A stretch of DNA of 5,708 bases from Chloroflexota bacterium (lineage in GTDB: Bacteria; Chloroflexota; Dehalococcoidia; DSTF01; RBG-16-68-14), in NCBI GenBank assembly GCA_022573935.1, contig JACZTE010000079.1, forward strand, positions 1 through 5,708, in the 5' to 3' direction. The notes below the pieces were generated by a model, which saw only the letters and a list, made by a program, of their open reading frames with translations, was not told the DNA's origin and ran no database searches. Shown here piece by piece: positions 1 through 5,619 of this stretch (position 1 is its first letter; each line of letters starts with the position of its first letter). The position numbers and the translations under genes are program-made.

Positions 1-532
1 TCGCGCAGAGCGTGCGGATCTCGCCGGGAGCGCGCATCGCCATCTCGAGCACCGCCCGGCGATGGCGATGCGTGAGGCCGAGCAGCGTCAGCGGCAGGCC
101 GATCTCGTTGTTGTAGTTCGCCTCGTTCTTCAGCAGCGGATAGCGGCTGCCGAGGACGGCGGCGATGAGCTCTTTCGTCGTCGTCTTGCCCACGCTGCCC
201 GTCACGCCGATCACCTTCGCCCGCCGCCGGTCGCGTCGTCCGGCGGCCAGCCGCTGGAGGGCGGCCAGCGTGTCCGGCACCACGAAGACGGCGACGGCGG
301 CCGGCAACGCGGGCGGCGCCTCTCGCACGAGCACGCCTCGCGCGCCACGCTCGACGGCGTCCGCGACGAAGGCGTGTCCATCGCGACGCTCGCCTGCCAG
401 CGCGAAGAAGAGATCGCCTCGGCCTGCCTGCCGCGAGTCGATGACCGGCCGGCGAAAGCGCGCCGCGCGGCCGCCCCGCCGCTCCAGCAGCAGCGAGCCC
501 AGACTCTCGACGATCTCAACGGCTCCGATCAT
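1..532 (-). CDS. murF: UDP-N-acetylmuramoyl-tripeptide--D-alanyl-D-alanine ligase, N-terminal 177 residues (3' end outside window)
   Basis: MurF is the cytoplasmic ligase that uses ATP to join D-Ala-D-Ala to the UDP-MurNAc-tripeptide. My own reverse-strand translation is open from the ATG at 532 to the window edge. It shows the N-terminal Mur-ligase substrate domain (DSRQAGRGDLFFALAGE, residues 32-48), the ATP-binding P-loop TGSVGKTTTKE (111-121), the NNEIGLPLTLL segment (141-151) and LEMAMRAPGEI (162-172). TGSVGKTT and NNEIGLPLTLL are MurF-type. MurE would carry TGTNGKTTT, so I exclude MurE. The usual LEMGM reads LEMAM here, probably a neutral change. The start lies 13 nt after the PBP stop with only a weak TAGGTG purine run upstream, so translation is probably coupled to the upstream gene. 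The central and C-terminal domains are not visible. Identity is confident; completeness of the gene cannot be judged. Confidence 0.93.
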   Translation of the reverse strand, partial: MIGAVEIVESLGSLLLERRGGRAARFRRPVIDSRQAGRGDLFFALAGERRDGHAFVADAVERGARGVLVREAPPALPAAVAVFVVPDTLAALQRLAAGRRDRRRAKVIGVTGSVGKTTTKELIAAVLGSRYPLLKNEANYNNEIGLPLTLLGLTHRHRRAVLEMAMRAPGEIRTLCA

Positions 533-545
533 GGCGAGCCGGCAC

Positions 546-2270
546 CTAGCGGCCACCCTCGACCCGCGCCACATCGTCCGGCTGGACGCCGAGATAGGTC
601 AGTATCCGGGGTGCGAGCTCCGCGAAGATGGGCGCGGCGACGAGGCTGCCCAGGCGAGAGCCTTGGGGCGCATCGATCTTCACCAGCATGACGAAGCGCG
701 GGTCCGAGGCGGGGGCGAATCCGACGAACGAGGCGATAACTTCGTCGCTGTCGGCAAACGTGGAGGTGCCTGTCTTGCCGCCGGCCTTATAACCAGGCAC
801 CCGTGCCGGGTGGAACCGCCCTTCGTCCTCCACGACGTCGGTCATCATCTGGGCGAGCGTGCGGGAGGTCTCCTCCGAGACGGCCCGGCGCACGACGACC
901 GGCTCGAAGATGCGCCGGCCATCGGAGCCCGCCACCTCCTTCACAATGTAGGGTCGCATGAGCAACCCGCCGTTGACAAGGGCAGCGGTTGACGTGATCA
1001 TCTGGAGCGGGGTGACGGCGATCCCCTGGCCGAAGCTGTTCGTCGCCAGGTCTCCGGGGTACCAGCCTTCAGCTTCGTTCGTTCGCACCAGTCCCGGCGA
1101 CTCGCCGCCCAACCCCACGTAGGTTGGCTCGCCGAAGCCGAAGCGCTGGACGTAGTCGTAGAAGCGTTCCGGTCCCAGCATGCCGGCCACCCAGACCGCG
1201 CCGGTGTTCAGGCTCTTCTGAAGGACGCCAAGTACCGTCGTCGTCCCGTTCGAGCTGAGGTCCCAGTTGTAGATCAGGTGGCCACCTGCGACGGAGGCGA
1301 CACCGCTATCGAAGTAGGTGCTGTCCGGCGTCACCAGCCCCAGATCGATAGCGGCCGCCATGGTAATGATCTTCATCACTGAGCCGGGCGGGTACGTGTC
1401 GGTGACGGCGCGAATGCGGAAGAGCGCCGCCTGGTTCGGGTCCTCGAGATCCAGCTCGCTCAGGAGATAGCTGGGGCTGCTGGCTAAGGCCAGGATCTCG
1501 CCGGTCTTCGGGTCCATCACGATGATCGAGCCGCCCGTCGCTTCCTGCTCCTCTATCGCTGCGGCCAGGCGCTCCTCCACCAGGGCCTGGATATAGCGAT
1601 CGATAGTGAGATAGACATCGCCGCCCGGTACCGGTTCGTCGCCGATGCGGCGGCCGAACGGGATGGGATTGCCCATCCCATCGCGCTCGAAATAGACCAC
1701 GCCCGGCACGCCTCCCAACTCCTGGTCGAAATAGGCTTCGATCCCCTCCAGCCCGACCTGGTCGCGGCCGATGAAGCCGAGGAGGTTGGAGGCCAGGTCT
1801 CCTTCGGGATAGAAGCGGCGGCTGGTCGTGACCGTCTTCACGCCGGTCGGAGCTAGCTCGCGAAGCTGAATGCCTACATCGGCGCTCACGGAGCGGGCGG
1901 CAAGATAGTCGCCCTGCTCCTGGGCCCGGGTAGCCGCGATGAGCTCATCGGGCTCGCGGCCGAGCAGCGGCGCCAGCGCATCGGCTCCGTGTTGAGCCGT
2001 CGCGTCGTGCTTCCAGCTTCGCGGGTCGATGTAGACATCGAACGTATCGATCGTCGTCGCCAGCGGATAGCCGTTGCGATCGAGGATGGCGCCTCGGGGC
2101 GCTCGCAGGACGGTGCGGCGCAGATGCTCATCCGCCGCCTGCGCGGCGTAGTAGTCGTGGTCGATGATCTGTACCTGGACCAGACGCGCGACGATGCCCC
2201 CCGTGCTCACGAGCAGCACGAGGACCAGGAGCATGAACCGCCAGTTCAGACGATGGGTGCGCCGGGCCAT
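546..2270 (-). CDS. ftsI: Class B penicillin-binding protein, peptidoglycan D,D-transpeptidase (FtsI/PBP2-like)
   Basis: A 574-residue septal-type transpeptidase that cross-links peptidoglycan outside the membrane. It has a short basic cytoplasmic N terminus, one membrane anchor at about residues 12-34, and a dimerisation domain opening with RAPRGAILDRNGYPLA (56-71). The penicillin-binding transpeptidase domain starts near 245. All three active-site motifs are present: SVMK (297-300, Ser297 the nucleophile), SLN (353-355) and KTGT (499-502). The family segment NSFGQGIAVTPLQM is at 411-424. No glycosyltransferase domain and no C-terminal PASTA repeats are seen, and length matches monofunctional FtsI. 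The ATG at 2270 has a strong GGAGGGAG site (2284-2277) 6 nt upstream. Position after the ftsL-like gene in a dcw cluster argues for the division PBP rather than an elongation PBP2. The class is certain; ftsI is inferred from context. Confidence 0.93.
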   Translation of the reverse strand: MARRTHRLNWRFMLLVLVLLVSTGGIVARLVQVQIIDHDYYAAQAADEHLRRTVLRAPRGAILDRNGYPLATTIDTFDVYIDPRSWKHDATAQHGADALAPLLGREPDELIAATRAQEQGDYLAARSVSADVGIQLRELAPTGVKTVTTSRRFYPEGDLASNLLGFIGRDQVGLEGIEAYFDQELGGVPGVVYFERDGMGNPIPFGRRIGDEPVPGGDVYLTIDRYIQALVEERLAAAIEEQEATGGSIIVMDPKTGEILALASSPSYLLSELDLEDPNQAALFRIRAVTDTYPPGSVMKIITMAAAIDLGLVTPDSTYFDSGVASVAGGHLIYNWDLSSNGTTTVLGVLQKSLNTGAVWVAGMLGPERFYDYVQRFGFGEPTYVGLGGESPGLVRTNEAEGWYPGDLATNSFGQGIAVTPLQMITSTAALVNGGLLMRPYIVKEVAGSDGRRIFEPVVVRRAVSEETSRTLAQMMTDVVEDEGRFHPARVPGYKAGGKTGTSTFADSDEVIASFVGFAPASDPRFVMLVKIDAPQGSRLGSLVAAPIFAELAPRILTYLGVQPDDVARVEGGR

Positions 2271-2276
2271 CCTAAG

Positions 2277-2284
2277 CTCCCTCC
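2277..2284 (-). promoter_or_regulatory. Ribosome binding site of the PBP gene
   Basis: GGAGGGAG followed by 6 nt (CTTAGG) and ATG at 2270. It fixes the PBP start. It lies in the 46-nt gap after the ftsL-like gene, in which I see no promoter or terminator. Confidence 0.75.
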
Positions 2285-2316
2285 GGCGACCCCGATGGGC
2301 CGTCTAGGTCATATCG

Positions 2317-2763
2317 CTAGTTGAACGAGAGCAGCCCTAGCAGGTCTCGCCACCACGGCGACTCGCCGGCATCCCCTTCGGCGCCGGCTTCCTCCACCGG
2401 AAGAAAGCGGGTGGGGATCTGCGTCTGGTCCGACGCCGGCCAGGCCACGTTCACTTCCACCGCCTGCTGCGCAACCGGCGGCTCCAGGCCCAGCCGCTCG
2501 CTCGCCTCCCGTTCGACGCGAGCGAGAGAAGAGAGCAAGGCGACCTGCGCCTCAAGCTGGTGTACTCTGGTCTGCGCTTCCAGCTTCTTCTGCTCTAGCC
2601 GCTGAATGGCGAAATTCGTGGTGGTGGCATCGGACGTCTGCACGACTTGCAGCAGCCCAATCATGCCGATCGCGGCGGCGGTGACGAGAAGCACGTGCCA
2701 AATGCTCGGTGATGCCATCGCCAGGCGTTGGCTGCGTTCGAGGCTGCGGATGAGGACGGCCAA
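2317..2763 (-). CDS. ftsL: FtsL-like septal division protein (single-pass membrane, coiled coil)
   Basis: A 148-residue bitopic membrane protein. A basic N terminus (1-20) precedes one hydrophobic segment at about 21-41. A heptad-like, Glu/Lys/Leu-rich stretch at about 52-92 predicts an extracytoplasmic coiled coil that ends in ERLGLEPP (89-96). This is the FtsL/DivIC plan: small division proteins that pair through coiled coils and activate the septal synthase. Placement between rsmH and the class B PBP is the classic ftsL slot, and sequence alone would be too diverged to decide. The start is TTG at 2763, supported by a very strong Shine-Dalgarno site. The first internal ATG (2718, residue 16) has no comparable site. 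After the coiled coil comes an unusual tail (about 100-148), polar and acidic, ending in WWRDLLGLLSFN. FtsB/DivIC-type protein is the alternative name. Confidence 0.8.
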   Translation of the reverse strand: MAVLIRSLERSQRLAMASPSIWHVLLVTAAAIGMIGLLQVVQTSDATTTNFAIQRLEQKKLEAQTRVHQLEAQVALLSSLARVEREASERLGLEPPVAQQAVEVNVAWPASDQTQIPTRFLPVEEAGAEGDAGESPWWRDLLGLLSFN

Positions 2764-2769
2764 CGCTTC

Positions 2770-2777
2770 CCTCCTCC
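2770..2777 (-). promoter_or_regulatory. Strong Shine-Dalgarno site that decides the TTG start of the ftsL-like gene
   Basis: GGAGGAGG followed by 6 nt (GAAGCG) and TTG at 2763-2761. It lies in the 16 nt between the rsmH stop (TGA, 2782-2780) and the TTG. This near-perfect anti-16S match at ideal spacing is the reason to prefer TTG over the internal ATG at 2718. Confidence 0.8.
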
Positions 2778-2779
2778 GC

Positions 2780-3715
2780 TCAACCGGTTAAAGCCGGCAA
2801 CCGCTCTGCCGCGCGCAGGCGGGCGCTGCGGCTCCGGGGATTCCTCGCCACCTCCTCCGGGGAAGGGCGAACCGCCCCCCGGCTCACCGGCCGCAGTCCG
2901 GCCTCATGGCTGCAGGTGCAGATGGGCTGTCGCGGCGGGCAGAGGCAGTCGCGCGATTCCTGGCGGATGAACGTCTTTACCAGCCGATCTTCCAGCGAGT
3001 GGTAGCTGAGCACCGCCAACCGGCCAAGGTCACCAAGGAGGCCGTAGGCCTGAGGAAGCGCAGTTTCCAGGCTGAGGAGTTCCTGGTTCACTGCGATCCG
3101 TAGGGCCTGAAACGTCCTGGTGGCGGGGTGGGTTAGGCGTCGAGCCCTCCTGCCTACGGCCTCCTCGACAACCTTGGCCAGTTCCGTCGTGGTGCGGAGC
3201 GGTCGTCGCTCCACGATGCGCTTGGCGATGCGTCGCGACCGGGACTCTTCCCCGTAGCGCCACAGCACATCCGCCAGCGCCGATTCCGCATGTCCGTTCA
3301 CGATCTCTGCCGCTGTCACCTCCTGCTGCGGGCTGAACCGCATGTCTAGCGGGCCCTCCCGCTGGAAGCTGAAGCCTCGCTCGGACTCCTCTAGCTGGAG
3401 CGATGAGAGGCCTAGGTCGAGCAGCACGCCGTGCACCGGCGCGAAGGCGAGCTCGCTACAGATACTCTCCATCTCGGCGAAGTTGCCCTCGACCAGCCGC
3501 ACGTTCGCCCCGAAGCCTTCCAGCTTTCGCCTCGCCGCCGCCAATGCCTGCGGGTCCAGGTCGATGCCCAGCAGCGAGCCGCCAGGCGCGGCCGCCTTCA
3601 TCACGGCGAGCGAGTGGCCGCCCGCGCCGACGGTGCAGTCGACGTAGCGGCCGCCTGGCCGCACGTTAAGCGCCGCCAGCACCTCGCGTTGCATGACCGG
3701 AATGTGCTCAATCAT
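2780..3715 (-). CDS. rsmH: 16S rRNA (cytosine-1402-N4)-methyltransferase RsmH (MraW)
   Basis: RsmH is the SAM-dependent cytosolic enzyme that N4-methylates C1402 of 16S rRNA in the P site. The 311-residue product has the family length. Motifs in order are HIPVM (4-8), the SAM-site DCTVGAGGHS (26-35) and GIDLDPQAL (50-58), LDLGLSSLQL (99-108) with RGFSF (113-117), GPLDMRF (121-127), ATRTFQALRIAVNQEL (198-213), SYHSLEDRLVK (237-247) and the Cys-rich CLCPPRQPICTC (257-268). The position after mraZ is the standard dcw order. The start is uncertain by five codons. I list the ATG at 3715. An in-frame GTG at 3730 overlaps the mraZ stop as GTGA and has GGAG (3742-3739) 8 nt upstream, giving 316 residues and suggesting translational coupling. 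The open frame continues further upstream through mraZ, but that part is a shadow frame. Confidence 0.97.
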   Translation of the reverse strand: MIEHIPVMQREVLAALNVRPGGRYVDCTVGAGGHSLAVMKAAAPGGSLLGIDLDPQALAAARRKLEGFGANVRLVEGNFAEMESICSELAFAPVHGVLLDLGLSSLQLEESERGFSFQREGPLDMRFSPQQEVTAAEIVNGHAESALADVLWRYGEESRSRRIAKRIVERRPLRTTTELAKVVEEAVGRRARRLTHPATRTFQALRIAVNQELLSLETALPQAYGLLGDLGRLAVLSYHSLEDRLVKTFIRQESRDCLCPPRQPICTCSHEAGLRPVSRGAVRPSPEEVARNPRSRSARLRAAERLPALTG

Positions 3716-3726
3716 CGTTGCCGTAC

Positions 3727-4161
3727 TCACGATCCGGTCTCCGCCGGCTGTGCGTCGCTCTCCTGCTGGCGGTCCGCCACCGCCATCTCGATATCGAACC
3801 GCTCCGGATTCCAGACCTCCAGCCATTCGCCCGCGCCGGCCACCACCACGCTTCCCTCCAGCTCGGCATAGGCGCGTAGCGGCGGCGGCACCAGAATGCG
3901 GCCCTGCCGGTCCAGCTCCACCGAGAAGGAGTTCGAGAAGAAGGCATGTCTGGTGATCCGGCCGGCCCGCGCGGTAGCCGGCTCGCTGGTGTAGAGCGCC
4001 GCCTGCTGCTCGAAGCTCTCGGCCGTAAAAAGACGCAGGCATGGATCGGGGCCCTGGCTGATCACCGCGCCTACGGCGAAGGCGTCGCGATAGCGGGGCG
4101 GCAGCGGCACGCGGCCGCGAGCGTCCATCGCGTATTCGTATCTGCCGAGAAAGTATTGCAA
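3727..4161 (-). CDS. mraZ: MraZ, AbrB-fold transcriptional regulator of the dcw cluster
   Basis: A 144-residue protein with two SpoVT/AbrB-type repeats, the MraZ architecture. The first repeat has FLGRYEYAMDARGRVPLPPR (4-23) with the DxxGR core at 13-17. The second has VELDRQGRILVPPPLR (81-96) with its DxxGR core at 84-88. MraZ proteins form ring-shaped oligomers and bind short TGGG-type direct repeats at their own promoter, usually to repress it. Residues after about 127 form a polar tail. The start must be TTG at 4161: an in-frame TAA lies three codons upstream (4170-4168), and the next candidate, Met12, would remove the conserved FLGRY segment. GGGAG (4175-4171) lies 9 nt upstream. It is the first gene of the minus-strand operon and is probably autoregulated through the boxes at 4206-4264. 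Confidence 0.96.
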   Translation of the reverse strand: MQYFLGRYEYAMDARGRVPLPPRYRDAFAVGAVISQGPDPCLRLFTAESFEQQAALYTSEPATARAGRITRHAFFSNSFSVELDRQGRILVPPPLRAYAELEGSVVVAGAGEWLEVWNPERFDIEMAVADRQQESDAQPAETGS

Positions 4162-4170
4162 GGGACGTTA

Positions 4171-4175
4171 CTCCC
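4171..4175 (-). promoter_or_regulatory. Ribosome binding site of mraZ (TTG start)
   Basis: GGGAG followed by 9 nt and TTG at 4161-4159. With the in-frame TAA at 4170-4168 it supports TTG as the mraZ start. The spacing is slightly long, so initiation may be modest. Confidence 0.6.
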
Positions 4176-4181
4176 ATCGTC

Positions 4182-4198
4182 GACCCCAACTTGGGGCC
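4182..4198 (-). promoter_or_regulatory. Hairpin in the mraZ 5' leader, just upstream of the Shine-Dalgarno site
   Basis: Read on the minus strand, GGCCCC and GGGGTC pair across the loop AAGTT, giving a 6-bp stem with one G-U wobble. As DNA it is a near-perfect palindrome centred at 4190 (CCCCAA/TTGGGG). It starts about 43 nt after the predicted transcription start and ends 6 nt before GGGAG. It could be a leader hairpin or a site for another dimeric regulator. There is no U-run, so it is not a normal terminator. Confidence 0.45.
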
Positions 4199-4205
4199 AG
4201 CCCCC

Positions 4206-4264
4206 ACGACTCCATCCAGCTTACCACAATTCACCACAAGCGCCCATAGTTTACCACTCACCCA
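4206..4264 (-). promoter_or_regulatory. Array of TGG direct repeats, probable MraZ operator
   Basis: On the minus strand TGG cores begin at 4264, 4256, 4246, 4236, 4226, 4214 and 4206. The four from 4256 to 4226 are exactly 10 bp apart, one per helical turn, with consensus GTGGTRA for three of them and ATGGGCG for the fourth. MraZ is known to bind TGGGN repeats with 5-bp spacers (10-bp period) in E. coli. The array runs from the -35/-10 spacer of the mraZ promoter past the predicted start point, as a repressor site would. That these are MraZ sites is inferred from spacing, motif and position. Confidence 0.72.
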
Positions 4265-4275
4265 CTAGAAGTCAA
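4248..4275 (-). promoter_or_regulatory. Predicted sigma-70-type promoter of the mraZ (dcw) operon
   Basis: TTGACT (4275-4270) matches the -35 consensus at five of six bases. A 16-nt spacer follows, then TAAACT (4253-4248), which matches the -10 at four of six. The predicted start is near 4241, giving a leader of about 80 nt to the mraZ TTG. TGG boxes lie in the spacer, at the -10 and over the start site. Confidence 0.6.
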
Positions 4276-4317
4276 CCCCTTTTCGACCAATTTCACCAAA
4301 ATCTTTCCAAAACCCTG

Positions 4318-4326
4318 TGCTATCAT
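4318..4326 (+). promoter_or_regulatory. Predicted extended -10 promoter of mogA-trmD
   Basis: TGCTATCAT is an extended -10 (TGn followed by TATCAT, five of six matches to TATAAT). No good -35 is seen at the proper distance, as is common for extended -10 promoters. Only 9 nt separate it from the ATG at 4336, so transcription should begin at or within a few bases of the start codon. There is no Shine-Dalgarno sequence. Confidence 0.6.
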
Positions 4327-4335
4327 TGGGCAGCC

Positions 4336-4845
4336 ATGCCCATCCGCGCCGGCGTCCTCACCATCAGCGACAAGGCCTCTCGCGGCGAGCGCGCCGACAC
4401 GAGCGGCGACGCCATCGCCGAGCTGCTCGCCACCATCGACGCCGCCGTCGAGCGGAGAGAGGTGGTGGCGGACGAACGGGCGCAGATCGCCGACATCCTG
4501 CGCGACTGGGCCGACTCCGACGAGCTGGACGTGATCGTCACGACCGGCGGCACCGGCCTGGGGCCGCGCGACGTGACGCCGGAGGCGACGGCGGAAGTGA
4601 TCGAACGGCCCGTGCCCGGCCTGGGCGAGCTGATGCGTTCGACCGGTATCCAGCACACGCCGATGGCCGCCCTCTCGCGCGGCGTCGCCGGCGTCCGCGG
4701 CCGCTGCCTGATCCTCAACCTGCCCGGCAGCCCGCGGGGCGTGCGCGAGAACCTGAGCGCAGTGCTCGACCTGCTGCCGCACGCCGTCGACCTGCTGCGC
4801 GGCCGCGTCCGCGACCACTCCGCGCCGACGCCGCCCCGCTCCTAA
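4336..4845 (+). CDS. mogA: MoaB/Mog-family molybdopterin adenylyltransferase
   Basis: A 169-residue cytosolic protein of the MoaB/MogA fold. The family adenylylates molybdopterin before molybdenum insertion during molybdenum cofactor synthesis. Visible motifs are the N-terminal GVLTISDKASRGERADTSG (6-24), VVADERAQI (43-51), the signature TTGGTGLGPRDVTPEAT (69-85) and the C-terminal LPGSPRGVRENL (129-140). Asp46 and Asp79 sit in the places of the two functional aspartates I recall for E. coli MogA (Asp49, Asp82). Length fits a single-domain MoaB/MogA, without MoeA or CinA fusion. MoaB and MogA names are not separable from this sequence. The ATG at 4336 is chosen because conserved sequence begins immediately after it and a -10 element lies 9 nt upstream. 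The open frame further upstream runs antisense through mraZ. It is followed after 3 nt by trmD. Confidence 0.93.
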   Translation: MPIRAGVLTISDKASRGERADTSGDAIAELLATIDAAVERREVVADERAQIADILRDWADSDELDVIVTTGGTGLGPRDVTPEATAEVIERPVPGLGELMRSTGIQHTPMAALSRGVAGVRGRCLILNLPGSPRGVRENLSAVLDLLPHAVDLLRGRVRDHSAPTPPRS

Positions 4846-4848
4846 CCG

Positions 4849-5619
4849 ATGCGCATCGATATCCTCACGCTCTTTCCGGAGATGTTTCGCGGCCCCTTCG
4901 AGGCGAGCATCATCGCCCGCGCCGTGGAGCGGCAGATCGTCAAGCTGGAGCTGCACAACCTGCGCGACTGGGGCGAGGGCCGCCATCACGTCGTGGACGA
5001 CGCCCCCTACGGCGGCGGCGCGGGCATGGTGCTCAAGCCTGAGCCGATCTTCCGCGCCGTCGAGGCGGTGCAGCCGCTATCGCCCGAGCCCGGCCGGGTG
5101 GTGCTCCCCACGCCCCAGGGCCGCCTGCTCACCCAAGCGATCGTCGACGAGCTGGCGGAGCTGCCGCGGATCGTCCTCATCTGCGGCCACTACGAGGGCG
5201 TCGACGAGCGGGTGCGCGAGCACCTGGCCGACGACGAGATCAGCATCGGCGACTACGTCCTCTCCGGCGGCGAGCCGGCGGCGATCGTCCTCGTCGATGC
5301 GCTCGTCCGGCGGCTGCCGGGCGCCCTGGGCGGCGAGACGTCGCTGGACGAAGAGTCGCACACCGGCGGGCTGCTGGAGTACCCCCAGTACACCCGTCCG
5401 GCCGAGTTCCGCGGCTGGCATGTGCCGGACATCCTCCTCTCAGGCCACCACAAAGAAGTGGCCGGCTGGCGACGCCGCCAGAGCCTCCTGCGCACCGCCC
5501 AGCGCCGGCCGGACCTGCTACGGCAGGCGCTTCAGGACGGCGACGCTGTCTCCGAAGAAGACCGCCGCTGGCTGGAGGAGGAGCTAGAGACGAACCTACA
5601 GGACCAGCCGCCATCGTAG
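4849..5619 (+). CDS. trmD: tRNA (guanine-37-N1)-methyltransferase TrmD
   Basis: TrmD is the SPOUT-class SAM-dependent dimer that makes m1G37 in tRNAs and prevents +1 frameshifting. The 256-residue product has the family length and all main motifs: [13 protein letters not shown] (1-13), [17 protein letters not shown] (50-66), the knot-region [13 protein letters not shown] (110-122), [14 protein letters not shown] (132-145), [10 protein letters not shown] (175-184) and [18 protein letters not shown] (192-209). By direct numbering Glu116 and Arg154 match the E. coli active site, but residue 169, catalytic Asp in E. coli, is Glu. Only 3 nt (CCG) separate the mogA TAA from this ATG and no Shine-Dalgarno is present, so re-initiation or coupling is likely. 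The pairing with mogA differs from the common rpsP-rimM-trmD-rplS operon. The TAG stop lies inside the repeat that follows. Confidence 0.97.
   Translation: MRIDILTLFPEMFRGPFEASIIARAVERQIVKLELHNLRDWGEGRHHVVDDAPYGGGAGMVLKPEPIFRAVEAVQPLSPEPGRVVLPTPQGRLLTQAIVDELAELPRIVLICGHYEGVDERVREHLADDEISIGDYVLSGGEPAAIVLVDALVRRLPGALGGETSLDEESHTGGLLEYPQYTRPAEFRGWHVPDILLSGHHKEVAGWRRRQSLLRTAQRRPDLLRQALQDGDAVSEEDRRWLEEELETNLQDQPPS

Noticed and set aside
165..992. Long plus-strand open frame opposite murF and the PBP
   Set aside because: It lacks recognisable motifs, has shadow-type composition, and lies opposite two clear genes.
1660..1679. Perfect 8-bp stem GGGATGGG-ATTG-CCCATCCC inside the PBP gene
   Set aside because: It encodes the GMGNPIP stretch of the PBP and has no T-run or link to a gene boundary. 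It is probably a by-product of codon choice.
1937..1950. 14-bp perfect palindrome CGATGAGCTCATCG inside the PBP gene
   Set aside because: It is isolated within the coding sequence and not near a promoter, and a chance palindrome of this length is plausible in a GC-rich gene.
3716..4261. Open frame extending rsmH upstream by about 180 codons through mraZ
   Set aside because: The added part is low-complexity Arg/Gly/Ala-rich, overlaps the well-supported mraZ in another frame, and matches no RsmH extension. It is a shadow of high-GC coding DNA.
4206..4264. CRISPR array or tandem satellite reading of the 10-bp repeats
   Set aside because: The units are about 10 bp with no spacer-sized unique DNA. 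Their position over the mraZ promoter fits an operator.
3946..4335. 130-codon open extension upstream of the mogA ATG
   Set aside because: It runs antisense through mraZ and its operator, and the mogA promoter lies inside it. Conserved MogA sequence starts right at the ATG at 4336.
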